From assembly GCA_024401435.1 (NCBI GenBank), contig JAKSLB010000017.1:1-64000 (forward strand): a stretch of 64,000 bases of DNA, in the 5' to 3' direction. Below the pieces are notes generated by a model, which saw only the letters and a program-made list of their open reading frames with translations, was not told the origin of the DNA and made no database searches. Position 1 is the stretch's first letter. The number at the start of each line of letters is the position of its first letter. Positions 35,549 to 44,620 of this stretch are shown piece after piece. The DNA comes from Paludibacteraceae bacterium (GTDB taxonomy: Bacteria; Bacteroidota; Bacteroidia; Bacteroidales; Paludibacteraceae). The position numbers and the translations under genes are program-made.

Positions 35549-36475
35549 TTATTTTTGGAGCGAATCAAAAATCTCTATGATTCTAGCAAATTCATCATCA
35601 TTCTTAAACGCAATTGTAATTTTTCCTTTGCCTTTTGTATTGCATGACAAATCCACTTTCGTATCAAATAAGGAAGATAGTTGTGACTTTAGTTCATTAT
35701 AATCTTCTGTCGTACTCTTACTTTCTCCCTTTGTAGAGGTTGATTTCGGTTTTCCTATATTACGAACCAGTTCTTCCACTTTTCTAACGGAAAGACCATT
35801 CTTTAAAATTTCATTGTAAATAGACAATTGATCAACAGAGTTTTCTGCACCAAGCAATGCTCTTGCATGACCCATGTCGATTTTCTTATCCTTCAAGCCC
35901 ATTTGAATCTCAGCTGGTAAACGTAACAAACGAATGTAATTAGATACTGTTGCACGTTTCTTTCCCACACGATCACTTAATTGATCTTGGGTATAATCAC
36001 ACTTATCCATCAAATTCTGATAAGAAAGTGCAATTTCTATAGCATTTAGATCTTCACGTTGAATATTTTCAATAAGAGCCATTTCCATTACTTGCTCATC
36101 TGTCACCTCACGGACATAAGCAGGTATTTGTTTCAATCCTGCTATCTGAGATGCACGGAAACGACGTTCTCCAGCGATAATTTGATACTTATGGTCTGCC
36201 ATTTTACGCAAAGTAATAGGCTGAATAACACCGATTTGCTTGATTGATTCGGCCAACTCATTCAATGCTTCTTCGTCAAACTCGCGACGAGGTTGATCTG
36301 GATTAGCTTCAATATCAGCCATCGCTATTTCATTGATAGAAGAGGCTCCTTCAACTTTGACATCCTCATCTTTAATACCAAAAAGAGCATTTACACCACC
36401 CCCCTTTTTTAAAGATGATGTATCAATATCCATATCATCCAATCCGCTGCTTAAACCGCCAAATTTCTTTGCCAT
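35549..36475 (-). CDS. parB: Chromosome partitioning protein ParB
   Basis: The 308-residue DNA-binding CTPase has the ParB/Srx N-domain (PDQPRREFDEEALNELAESI), the CTP-binding motif GERRFRAS near residues 109-116, and a central helix-turn-helix (TQDQLSDRVGKKRATVSNYIRLL). A C-terminal dimer domain follows. It binds parS sites and works with ParA. No canonical parS site was seen in this window. It is 12 bp downstream of parA. Confidence 0.94.
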   Translation of the reverse strand: MAKKFGGLSSGLDDMDIDTSSLKKGGGVNALFGIKDEDVKVEGASSINEIAMADIEANPDQPRREFDEEALNELAESIKQIGVIQPITLRKMADHKYQIIAGERRFRASQIAGLKQIPAYVREVTDEQVMEMALIENIQREDLNAIEIALSYQNLMDKCDYTQDQLSDRVGKKRATVSNYIRLLRLPAEIQMGLKDKKIDMGHARALLGAENSVDQLSIYNEILKNGLSVRKVEELVRNIGKPKSTSTKGESKSTTEDYNELKSQLSSLFDTKVDLSCNTKGKGKITIAFKNDDEFARIIEIFDSLQK

Positions 36476-36487
36476 ATCTGCTTACAA

Positions 36488-37270
36488 TTAATTATTTTCC
36501 TTATTACGTTTTAATAATTCTTGTGCCAATTGCATATAACACAATGCTCCTTTGGATTCTGCATCGTATGTGATGACTGGTTTATGGTAACTTGGAGCCT
36601 CACTCAATTTGATATTTCTTTGTATGATTGTATCAAATACCATGTCATCAAAATGAGAACGTACATCCTCTACCACTTGATTATTCAATCTTGTACGAGG
36701 ATCATACATTGTCAAAACAAATCCTTCAATTTCCAACTCTGGATTTAATTTACTCTTCACCAACTTTATGGTATTCAACAATTTAGATATTCCTTCCAAA
36801 GCGAAAAATTCACATTGTACAGGAATAATCACAGAATCAGTAGCCGTCAAAGCATTCAAAGTAATCAATCCCAATGAAGGTGAACAATCAATAAATATAT
36901 AATCATATTCATCCTTTAATTTGGATAAGGCATTTCTCATATACATTTCTCGATTCTCCATCGAGACCAACTCAACTTCCGCACCCACCAAATTTATATG
37001 AGATGGAATAATCTTCAAATTATCCAATTCCGTTTCCAATACTGCTTCATGAGGATCTATCGTTCCTAACAAGCATTCGTAAACAGTCTTGTCTGGATGC
37101 TCCAATCTTCGAACATCATATCCAAATGTAGAGGAAGCATTCGCTTGTGGATCTGCATCCACAATCAACACCTTCTTTTCTAATACAGCTAATGATGCCG
37201 CAAGGTTTACTGCAGTGGTTGTCTTTCCCACTCCACCTTTTTGATTTGCTAATGATATTATCTTTCCCAT
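36488..37270 (-). CDS. parA: Chromosome partitioning ATPase ParA (Soj)
   Basis: The 260-residue deviant Walker A ATPase segregates the chromosome with ParB. The motif NQKGGVGKTTTAVNLAASLA is at residues 8-27, with FIDCSPSLGLITLNAL later. It lacks an N-terminal helix-turn-helix, as in chromosomal ParA. The promoter -7 box is at 37295-37302, and it heads the parA-parB-DUF5683-mltD run. Confidence 0.95.
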   Translation of the reverse strand: MGKIISLANQKGGVGKTTTAVNLAASLAVLEKKVLIVDADPQANASSTFGYDVRRLEHPDKTVYECLLGTIDPHEAVLETELDNLKIIPSHINLVGAEVELVSMENREMYMRNALSKLKDEYDYIFIDCSPSLGLITLNALTATDSVIIPVQCEFFALEGISKLLNTIKLVKSKLNPELEIEGFVLTMYDPRTRLNNQVVEDVRSHFDDMVFDTIIQRNIKLSEAPSYHKPVITYDAESKGALCYMQLAQELLKRNKENN

Positions 37271-37294
37271 AAAGAATCTTTTTAAATGCTAATG

Positions 37295-37302
37295 CAAAGA
37301 TA
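37295..37302 (-). promoter_or_regulatory. -7 promoter box for parA operon
   Basis: Minus-strand TATCTTTG followed by C, 25 bp upstream of the ATG at 37270. Confidence 0.6.
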
Positions 37303-37387
37303 AAATATTTTTTGACGTTAGAAAAGTGTGACGAAACCTCTCTTCCGTTTTTCTTTTTTTTAAAGTGCTGATTTTTCTAACTTATGA

Positions 37388-37419
37388 ATAGTTATCAACC
37401 GTTTTTTGTTAATAACTAT
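37388..37419. repeat. Inverted repeat upstream of parA
   Basis: AGTTATCAAC and GTTAATAACT (9 of 10 paired) separated by about 8 bases, between the parA promoter and the end of aguB. Each arm faintly resembles a DnaA box with two mismatches. It may be a terminator for aguB or an operator. Confidence 0.35.
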
Positions 37420-37433
37420 CCCCCATTTGTTAA

Positions 37434-38309
37434 TTAGTCTCTGTATCGTTTCAAAATTTCCGTATAGGAATCAATTCGACGATCTCGAAGGAATGGCCAT
37501 ATTCTACGAACGTCTTCCGAACGCTGCATGGAAATCTCCACTACAGCAATCTGCTCCTCTGTATTGGATAATCGTGACAGAAATTCACCTTGCGGACCAG
37601 CAACAAAGCTATCTCCCCAAAATGTGATTCCATTAGTAACTCCTGATGGATCTGATTCATATCCTACACGATTCACAGAGATGACTGGTAACCCATTAGC
37701 AACCGCATGTCCTCGTTGTGAAATAATCCACGCATTCAATTGTCTCTCTTTTTCATCCTGAGGATCTGTACTCTCCCACCCAATGGCTGTCGGATAAATA
37801 AGTATTTCGGCTCCTGCTAATGCCATTAAACGTGCTGCTTCAGGATACCATTGGTCCCAACATACTAAAACTCCTAATGTTCCCACTGATGTTTTTATGG
37901 GTTGAAAACCTAAATCACCTGGCGTGAAATAAAATTTTTCATAATAAGCCGGATCATCTGGAATATGCATTTTACGATATTTACCAGCTATGGTTCCATC
38001 TTTTTCAATAACCACTGCTGTATTATGATATAAACCTACAGCTCTCTTTTCAAATAAAGAAAGAACAATCACAACACCCAACTCTTTTGCCAAAGCTCCA
38101 AAATTTTCTGTTGATGGTCCTGGTATCGTTTCTGCTAAATCAAACTGATTAACATCTTCCTCTTGACAGAAATAAAGAGCATTATGCAATTCCTGCATAA
38201 CAATAAGTTCTGCACCTTGAGCAGCACATTCTCTTACTTTATTCTTTAATCGTAAAATGTTATCCTTAACATCTGATGTATTATGTTGTTGAATCAAACC
38301 AACTTTCAT
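37434..38309 (-). CDS. aguB: N-carbamoylputrescine amidase
   Basis: This 291-residue nitrilase-superfamily enzyme turns N-carbamoylputrescine into putrescine, CO2 and ammonia. The catalytic triad is visible: Glu in VMQELHNALYF, Lys in KYRKMHIPDD, Cys in VCWDQWYPEAARL. Adjacent aguA makes its substrate from agmatine, which fixes the specificity within this broad family. It is 31 bp downstream of aguA. Confidence 0.93.
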   Translation of the reverse strand: MKVGLIQQHNTSDVKDNILRLKNKVRECAAQGAELIVMQELHNALYFCQEEDVNQFDLAETIPGPSTENFGALAKELGVVIVLSLFEKRAVGLYHNTAVVIEKDGTIAGKYRKMHIPDDPAYYEKFYFTPGDLGFQPIKTSVGTLGVLVCWDQWYPEAARLMALAGAEILIYPTAIGWESTDPQDEKERQLNAWIISQRGHAVANGLPVISVNRVGYESDPSGVTNGITFWGDSFVAGPQGEFLSRLSNTEEQIAVVEISMQRSEDVRRIWPFLRDRRIDSYTEILKRYRD

Positions 38310-38340
38310 AGAATGTATGTTTATGTGAAAATATTAACTA

Positions 38341-39357
38341 TTATAAAACTCCTTTAGGCATCTGCATAGTTATACAATGCAAAGAACCATGCTGACGTAT
38401 TAAAGGTGAACAATCAATTCCAACGACTTCATGATTAGGGAAAGTCTTTTGCAAGCGACTTTTAGCAATATTATCTTGTTCACACTGATAGGTTGGCATC
38501 AAAACCGCGCCATTCATAATCAAGAAATTCGCATACGTAGCGGGCAAACGTAAGCCATCTTCATACCTCGCTTCTGGCATTGGTAATGGAACTAACTGAT
38601 AAGGCTTTCCATCTTCCATGCAAAAAGTTTTCAATTCATCTTCCATTGCTTTCAACTCTTTGTAATGTTCATCCTTTTTATTCGTACACTGTACATACGC
38701 AATCGTATCCTCACCGCAAAAACGTGCCAGTGTATCTATATGACTATCAGTATCATCTCCTGCTAAATATCCATGACTCAACCACAATATTCTTTTTAAT
38801 CCAAAGATATCCTTCAAAAAAGCCTCGACCTCTTCTTGCTGTAAATGTTCATTTCTGTTTTTTGACAATAAACATTCTTTCGTAGTTAATAAAGTACCAC
38901 AACCATCCGATTCAATACTTCCTCCTTCCAATACATAATGCAAGAAATTAAAATAACCGGTTCTGGCAGAAAAGACATTGGATGCATATAAAATTCGTGT
39001 AATCTGATTATCCAAATTAGCAGCAAACTTCAATCCCCATCCATTAAACTGAAAATCATACAAATAAGGTTCACCATCCACAAAAACAGTTATCGGTCCA
39101 TGATCGCGTGCCCATGTATCATTTGTCTCTATTTCACGAAAGATAATTTTATCAGCGATATCAGATAACAAGTCTCGTAATTTTTTCTCATCATGACACA
39201 CCAAAAGCAAACGTTCACGCTTTGCTATTTCATGCGCAATTTCTATATAACACTTAGTTACATCTTCTAATATATAATTCCAATCTGTATCTTCGTGAGG
39301 CCATGTTAACATCACGCAACTTTGAGGAATCCACTCTGGTGGTAATTGTATAGACAT
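38341..39357 (-). CDS. aguA: Agmatine deiminase
   Basis: The 338-residue member of the peptidyl-arginine deiminase fold hydrolyses agmatine to N-carbamoylputrescine. Motifs are WARDHGP near residue 83, the His of GDDTDSHIDTLARF, and the C-terminal catalytic Cys in GSLHCITMQMP. It pairs with aguB in polyamine synthesis. The arginine decarboxylase that would make agmatine is not in the window. Confidence 0.93.
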   Translation of the reverse strand: MSIQLPPEWIPQSCVMLTWPHEDTDWNYILEDVTKCYIEIAHEIAKRERLLLVCHDEKKLRDLLSDIADKIIFREIETNDTWARDHGPITVFVDGEPYLYDFQFNGWGLKFAANLDNQITRILYASNVFSARTGYFNFLHYVLEGGSIESDGCGTLLTTKECLLSKNRNEHLQQEEVEAFLKDIFGLKRILWLSHGYLAGDDTDSHIDTLARFCGEDTIAYVQCTNKKDEHYKELKAMEDELKTFCMEDGKPYQLVPLPMPEARYEDGLRLPATYANFLIMNGAVLMPTYQCEQDNIAKSRLQKTFPNHEVVGIDCSPLIRQHGSLHCITMQMPKGVL

Positions 39358-39373
39358 TCGTATATATAATTGA

Positions 39374-40147
39374 TTATTTATGGAACACTTCGAATCTAGA
39401 ACTTGTCTTGTATGATTTCTTTCGTTGTCTCATACTCAACTGATAGGTAATCACTTCATTCGCCAATGTGACAGGATCATCTTTTGAATATGTCTCATTA
39501 CGAACGAATCCACCTTTTATACCATCTTCCATTTGTTTGTTTGGATTCCATCCATTTCCAATATAGAAAAACATTTGATACTTACCATTATCAATCGTAA
39601 AAGTATAAGTACTATCAGCAGCGATATATGCATGAGCTACAACCTTCCCATTTTCATCGTTCTCTTTGATCACTGTAATCATATCAAAAGCGATAGGTGC
39701 AGTAACAACAACATCACAGTTAAACTTTTGTTTTGATTTTTGAAATTCACCAAAGAACTCTTGATAAGGGAAAGATCCGTGAGGTAATGTATTATTACCA
39801 TATTTTTCTATATCATCTTGTACTTGCAATAAAGAATCCCTTAGACGTGTAGCCTCAACTGTAAATTTACCAGCAGGAAACGCATGTAAAAAATCATCGT
39901 ATGCACGGATTGTATTATTTTTATGTTTCTCATTGAAATAATCTTCTTCTAACAAAGACTTCTTCTGATTTACGTTTTCTACATATTTTCCTTCTGGATA
40001 CTTATCTCTGAACGAAACATAAGAAGGAACTGTATTATCATATATTGCTGAGCAATAATCTCGTGTCTCGGTAAAGACAAAATTCAATAGTAAGAACATT
40101 GCCAATAAGGCAACGACGACAATCATAATAATTTTTGATCCTTTCAT
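39374..40147 (-). CDS. Hypothetical membrane-anchored protein with TPR-like segment
   Basis: I do not recognise a named family. The 257-residue protein has one N-terminal membrane helix (about residues 6-26). Two similar stretches follow, FRDKYPEGKYVE and FLHAFPAGKFTVEATRLRDSL, like the half-TPR signatures of BamD-type proteins. The C-terminal part (150-257) looks beta-rich. It lies 40 bp after dxs and 16 bp before aguA on the same strand. It probably faces the periplasm. Confidence 0.7.
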   Translation of the reverse strand: MKGSKIIMIVVVALLAMFLLLNFVFTETRDYCSAIYDNTVPSYVSFRDKYPEGKYVENVNQKKSLLEEDYFNEKHKNNTIRAYDDFLHAFPAGKFTVEATRLRDSLLQVQDDIEKYGNNTLPHGSFPYQEFFGEFQKSKQKFNCDVVVTAPIAFDMITVIKENDENGKVVAHAYIAADSTYTFTIDNGKYQMFFYIGNGWNPNKQMEDGIKGGFVRNETYSKDDPVTLANEVITYQLSMRQRKKSYKTSSRFEVFHK

Positions 40148-40187
40148 ATTTATCTAAATTATGACGCTTGCAGACAAGCTAATTTTC

Positions 40188-42095
40188 TTATTTTTTACTT
40201 AAACAATTTTGAATCGCATTCAATATACCTTCAGCATCCATACCATAAAGATGATACAATTCCTCTGGCGTACCATGCGTTGCAAATTTATCTGGTAATC
40301 CCACACGACAAACGGAGAGACCCGTATAATTGTTATCTGCAAAGAACTCCAATACTGCCGATCCAAAACCACCTTTTATCACACCATCTTCCACAGTGAC
40401 AATCTTTGTAAATTTCTTTGCCACCTCATGCAACAATGTTTCATCCAATGGTTTTAAAAAGAGCATATTATAATGAGCGACAGAAATACCTTTTTCTTTT
40501 GCCATCATAATTGCTTTTTGAACGGTATATCCTAAAGGTCCCAAAGACAAAACTGCGACATCATCACCTTCTGACACGCAATAACCTTTTCCTATTTCAA
40601 TAGTTTGGAAAGGTAAATGCCAATCTAACAAAACACCCTTTCCACGAGGATAGCGTATCATAAATGGTCCATGACCAGAATGAGATGCAGTGTACATCAA
40701 ATTACGCAATTCTATTACATTCATCGGTGATGCGATTGTCAAATTAGGCACACAACGGAAAGCTGCCAAATCAAATGCACCGTGATGAGTGGCACCATCC
40801 GCACCTACTAATCCAGCTCGGTCCAGACATAAAACCATGTCCAAATTTTGCAAAGCAACATCATGAATCACATTATCAAAAGCTCGTTGCATAAAGGACG
40901 AATACACATTGCAAAACGGCATTAATCCCTCTTTGGCCAAACCTGCAGAAAATGTGACAGCATGACCTTCGGATATTCCCACATCATACACTCGATCAGG
41001 CATTTCATGCATCATAAAAGACATGGAACAACCGGATGGCATAGCGGGTGTCACACCTACTATTTTCTCATTTTCACGAGCTAAATCTAATAGCGTGTGT
41101 CCAAACACATCTTGAAATAACGGAGGTGTATCTTTCGTTATTGGCGGTATGATACGCTCTCCAGTCTCCTTATTGAATTTTCCTGGTGCATGCCATTCTG
41201 CTGCAGATTCCTCTGCGGGCTTAAATCCTTTTCCCTTTACTGTTTTGATATGAAGAACTTTAGGACCTTCATAATCTCTTATTTCACGAAGAATCTTCAC
41301 TAATTGCTGGACATCATGACCATCTACAGGACCGAAATAACGAATATTCAATCCCTCAAAGATATTATGTTGATTTGTTATAGCTGCTTTTAATGAATTA
41401 TTACGACGGATCAACAACCCCTTTTTATTTTCATTGATAAGTCCCCACTTTTGCAATAACAAAGAAAAACGATACCGCCACTTGTTATAAGTTTTAGAGG
41501 TGGTCAAACGAACCAAATAATCACTCAATCCCCCCACTGGATTATCTATTGCCATATGATTGTCATTTAAGACAATCAACAGATTATTTTTATAAAAGGA
41601 TGTGTTATTTAAACCTTCAAATGCCAAACCTCCACTAATAGCAGCATCGCCAATCACTGCAACCGTATGATTATTTTCATTTAATTTCAAAGATGCAATG
41701 TCTAATCCCAATGCTGCCGAAATAGAATTAGACGCATGTCCTGCTATAAACGAATCGTATTCACTCTCTGATGGATTAGGGAATCCACACAATCCTCCTA
41801 ATTGACGATTCGTATGAAACAAGTTTCTTCTTCCTGTAATAATTTTATGTCCATATGCCTGATGTCCAACATCCCACACTATATTGTCTGTTGGCATATC
41901 ATACACATAATGAAGTGCAACTGTTAATTCCACCACACCCAAACTTGCTCCTAAATGTCCTGGATTATGAGACAATTCGTCAATGATAAACTGACGTAAT
42001 TCTTGGCAAAATTGAGGCAACTCCTCTTCCTTCAGTTTTTTCAAATCTGAAGGATATTCAACTTTCTGCAATAATGCACCTACAGTATCCGACAT
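40188..42095 (-). CDS. dxs: 1-Deoxy-D-xylulose-5-phosphate synthase
   Basis: This 635-residue thiamine-diphosphate enzyme condenses pyruvate and glyceraldehyde 3-phosphate in the first step of the MEP isoprenoid pathway. Seen are [11 protein letters not shown] and the ThDP/Mg motif [28 protein letters not shown] and the transketolase C-domain start [11 protein letters not shown] follow, then [13 protein letters not shown]. Isoprenoids feed the menaquinone made by the men operon. It appears to lead dxs-hypothetical-aguA-aguB. Confidence 0.95.
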   Translation of the reverse strand: MSDTVGALLQKVEYPSDLKKLKEEELPQFCQELRQFIIDELSHNPGHLGASLGVVELTVALHYVYDMPTDNIVWDVGHQAYGHKIITGRRNLFHTNRQLGGLCGFPNPSESEYDSFIAGHASNSISAALGLDIASLKLNENNHTVAVIGDAAISGGLAFEGLNNTSFYKNNLLIVLNDNHMAIDNPVGGLSDYLVRLTTSKTYNKWRYRFSLLLQKWGLINENKKGLLIRRNNSLKAAITNQHNIFEGLNIRYFGPVDGHDVQQLVKILREIRDYEGPKVLHIKTVKGKGFKPAEESAAEWHAPGKFNKETGERIIPPITKDTPPLFQDVFGHTLLDLARENEKIVGVTPAMPSGCSMSFMMHEMPDRVYDVGISEGHAVTFSAGLAKEGLMPFCNVYSSFMQRAFDNVIHDVALQNLDMVLCLDRAGLVGADGATHHGAFDLAAFRCVPNLTIASPMNVIELRNLMYTASHSGHGPFMIRYPRGKGVLLDWHLPFQTIEIGKGYCVSEGDDVAVLSLGPLGYTVQKAIMMAKEKGISVAHYNMLFLKPLDETLLHEVAKKFTKIVTVEDGVIKGGFGSAVLEFFADNNYTGLSVCRVGLPDKFATHGTPEELYHLYGMDAEGILNAIQNCLSKK

Positions 42096-42277
42096 TATCT
42101 TTTTGTCTTTGTGAGGTTTAAACCTCTTATTAAATTACTTTTTTTATTTGCTTACTTCCATAACGGGAATTAGCATAATTTCGTACGAAGATACAAAAAA
42201 AAAAGATAGGAGTACAAAATGTAACAAAATTTGATAAATTTATTCTTTATTCATCCGTTCTTCTCATAGAATTTATG

Positions 42278-42285
42278 TAAGTTTG
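42278..42285 (+). promoter_or_regulatory. -7 promoter box for OmpA-family lipoprotein
   Basis: TAAGTTTG followed by C, 38 bp upstream of the ATG. It is divergent from dxs. Confidence 0.55.
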
Positions 42286-42323
42286 CATAAACAAAGAATT
42301 TTTATTCGAAAAATATATTTCCA

Positions 42324-43274
42324 ATGAAAAAAATCACAACCATTTTTCTTATAAGTATACTCGCAGCATCATGCGTTAGTAAAAAGGAATTAACCAACGC
42401 TAATTCAAAACTTCAAGATTGTCAAACTACAAGAGAAGCTCAACGTATTGATATCAATGATATGAAAAAACATATTACACAACTTCAATACGATTCCGCT
42501 GCTGCACAAAAAACCATTCATAAATTGATGTCTGATTCTATTTCTCAGTCCAAAACTCTTCATCAAGCTGAAATGGAAATAAAAGACTTGAAAGATGCCA
42601 ACAAACAACTTTCAGACAGAATCACAACAGCCACAAACTCTGCAGAAGTGAAAGCTTTATTAGCTGATTTGCAAAAGACTCAAGAAAAACTTCAAAAAAG
42701 AGAAGATGACTTGAAAGCTTCCGAAAAACAATTGGCAGAAAAAGAGAAAAAAGTAAACGAACTAAGTAATATCATCAGCAAACAAGATAGCGCCTTAAAA
42801 AATTTAAGAAACAAAATCGCTGCTGCTTTTGAAAACTTCAAAGGAAAAGGTATCGAAGTCGTTAACAAAAACGGAAAAGTATATGTTAGCCTTGATGAAA
42901 AACTAATGTTCAAATCAGGAAAATGGGAAGTAGACGAAAAAGGTGGTAATGCATTAAACACCCTTTCTAACTTTTTAGCAGAAAACAAAGACATCAACGT
43001 TGTTGTCGAAGGTCACACCGACAGCCTCGCCTACAGAGGTAATGGGTACATCCTCGACAACTGGGATTTAAGTACGAAACGCGCAACGGCAATCGTTCGT
43101 ATCTTATTACAAAACCCCAATGTAGACCCTTCAAAGATATCAGCCACTGGTCGTGCTGAATTCTGCCCCATCAATGACAACCTAACTTCTGAGTCCCGTA
43201 GTAAAAACAGACGTACAGAAATTATTCTAAGTCCTAACCTCGACGAATTAATGGAGGCTATGCTCGAAAAATAA
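42324..43274 (+). CDS. OmpA-family lipoprotein with coiled coil
   Basis: The 316-residue protein begins with a lipoprotein signal (lipobox LAASC, Cys about residue 17). A long charged coiled coil (about 25-165) follows, then an OmpA peptidoglycan-binding domain (about 185-310; VEGHTDSLAYRGNGY, LSTKRATAIVRILL, RSKNRRTEI). It likely tethers the outer membrane to the wall, much like Pal or the GldL-linked OmpA proteins. It overlaps no other gene; GSCFA follows after 12 bp. Confidence 0.88.
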   Translation: MKKITTIFLISILAASCVSKKELTNANSKLQDCQTTREAQRIDINDMKKHITQLQYDSAAAQKTIHKLMSDSISQSKTLHQAEMEIKDLKDANKQLSDRITTATNSAEVKALLADLQKTQEKLQKREDDLKASEKQLAEKEKKVNELSNIISKQDSALKNLRNKIAAAFENFKGKGIEVVNKNGKVYVSLDEKLMFKSGKWEVDEKGGNALNTLSNFLAENKDINVVVEGHTDSLAYRGNGYILDNWDLSTKRATAIVRILLQNPNVDPSKISATGRAEFCPINDNLTSESRSKNRRTEIILSPNLDELMEAMLEK

Positions 43275-43286
43275 GGTCAACCAATA

Positions 43287-44234
43287 ATGAATTTTTTTCG
43301 AACAATTATTCCAATAAAAAAAGAACTGGACATCAAACATCCTAACAAGATTATGATGTTCGGTTCTTGTTTTACAGAGAATATCGGTCAAAAATTAATC
43401 GACCATAAATTTTCTGTATCTTGTAATCCTTTGGGTATTCTTTTCAATCCTATTTCTATTCAACAAACCATATTCAGAATTATCAACAACACTCCTGTAA
43501 CAAAGGACGACCTTTTTGAAGTGGAGGGTGTATGGAATTCTTTTTTGTTTCATAGTCAATTCGCCCAATTATCTGCTCAAGACTATCTGAATAATGTGAA
43601 TCAAAAAATAGAAGAAGCTCACTCATTTTTAAAGTCCTGCGATTTTCTTTTTATCACATTGGGAACGGCTTGGATATACGAAGATAAAGCAACCAACCAA
43701 CCAGTTGCCAATTGCCATAAAGTAGAAAGTTCTCGATTTAACAGGCGAAGAATATCAGAAACAGAATGCTGTGACACCCTTCTCAATATTATTCAGGAAA
43801 TACAGACGATCAATCAACAGATAAAGTTTATTTTCACTGTCAGTCCAATCCGCCATTGGAAAGATGGAGCACATGGAAACCAGCTAAGCAAATCGACGCT
43901 CTTGCTTTCTATCGACAAAATTTGTGAGATGTATTCTGACTGTTCCTATTTTCCTTCTTATGAAATTTTGATGGACGAATTACGAGACTATCGTTTTTAC
44001 GCAGATGACATGCTTCATCCAAGCGAATCTGCCATCAACTATATTTGGGAAAGATTCTCTGACTGTTATTTTTCTGAGGAAACAAAAAAAATCAACAAAG
44101 AGGTTGAAGAAATTAATTTGGCTATCAATCATCGTCCATTCAATCCAGATAGTCTAAATTATCAGAGATTTAAAGAGAACACGCAGAAAAAGATTAAAGA
44201 CATAGAAAACAAATACCCGTTTATAAAATTCTAA
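43287..44234 (+). CDS. GSCFA domain protein
   Basis: The 315-residue protein carries the family-naming motif (MFGSCFTENIGQKL, residues 25-38), FITLGTAWIYE, the late FTVSPIRHWKDGAHGNQLSKS and DDMLHPSESAINYIWERF. The Ser of GSCF and the late His suggest an SGNH/GDSL-like esterase fold. The substrate is unknown. It lies 12 bp after the OmpA-family gene and ends at a terminator. Confidence 0.88.
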   Translation: MNFFRTIIPIKKELDIKHPNKIMMFGSCFTENIGQKLIDHKFSVSCNPLGILFNPISIQQTIFRIINNTPVTKDDLFEVEGVWNSFLFHSQFAQLSAQDYLNNVNQKIEEAHSFLKSCDFLFITLGTAWIYEDKATNQPVANCHKVESSRFNRRRISETECCDTLLNIIQEIQTINQQIKFIFTVSPIRHWKDGAHGNQLSKSTLLLSIDKICEMYSDCSYFPSYEILMDELRDYRFYADDMLHPSESAINYIWERFSDCYFSEETKKINKEVEEINLAINHRPFNPDSLNYQRFKENTQKKIKDIENKYPFIKF

Positions 44235-44253
44235 ATTTTCCACACACAAAAAA

Positions 44254-44281
44254 AAACTTCCTTTTTGGGAAGTCTTTTTTC
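44254..44281 (+). terminator. Terminator after GSCFA gene
   Basis: Stem ACTTCC/GGAAGT (44256-44261, 44268-44273) followed by CTTTTTT. Confidence 0.75.
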
Positions 44282-44292
44282 TATTTTTATTT

Positions 44293-44614
44293 ATTGGTGT
44301 CCGGTAAACATAAAAATCAGCAACGACGCATTCCGCAATGCTGCAAATCGCAGTATTGTATCTTTGCATTTTGAAAGAATCAGCTAATGACCTTACATTG
44401 TATCACGGGCTGAAAGTCCAACAACACTTAGCCTAGGGTGTTACCCTAGGCTGTGGGAAAACTGCCCTTTCAGGGCGTCTGCGAGAAAAGAGACTCCGAT
44501 TCAGCTCTCGTTGTTTGATTAGGGGGCTTGGTTTTCAAAAAAGAATCCGCAACACCGTATTTACTGGCATTGCGGACTATTTTTGTATGTCTTTTTAAGT
44601 TTAGCGGACAGTAA
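44293..44614 (+). mobile_element. MITE-like element, copy E (322 bp), with a REP-like insert
   Basis: It begins ATTGGTGTCCGGTAAAC and ends TTTAGCGGACAGTAAT, where CC has become GT against the other copies. The left 55 bp match copy A; the right 95 bp match copies B, C and D. The middle (about 44400-44490) holds a different, REP-like palindrome set (GGGCTGAAAG, AGCCTAGGGTG/ACCCTAGGCT, GCCCTTTCAGGGC). No ORF codes for a transposase. Confidence 0.8.
44400..44485. repeat. REP-like palindrome cluster within copy E
   Basis: It contains the perfect arms AGCCTAGGGT/ACCCTAGGCT and a CCCTTTCAGGG hairpin that also pairs with the upstream GGGCTGAAAGT. This layout resembles REP sequences linked to RAYT (Y1-type) transposases in Bacteroidota. 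No RAYT gene is in the window. Confidence 0.6.
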
Positions 44615-44620
44615 TAATTT

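Larger units (their letters stand above)
44235..44620. other. Gene-free stretch between GSCFA and glgB
   Basis: This 386-bp stretch holds a terminator (44254-44281) and the MITE-like copy E (44293-44614). Nothing else is visible. Confidence 0.8.

Noticed and set aside
37271-37433. Replication origin next to parAB
   Set aside because: No dnaA, no cluster of exact DnaA boxes and no parS site are visible.
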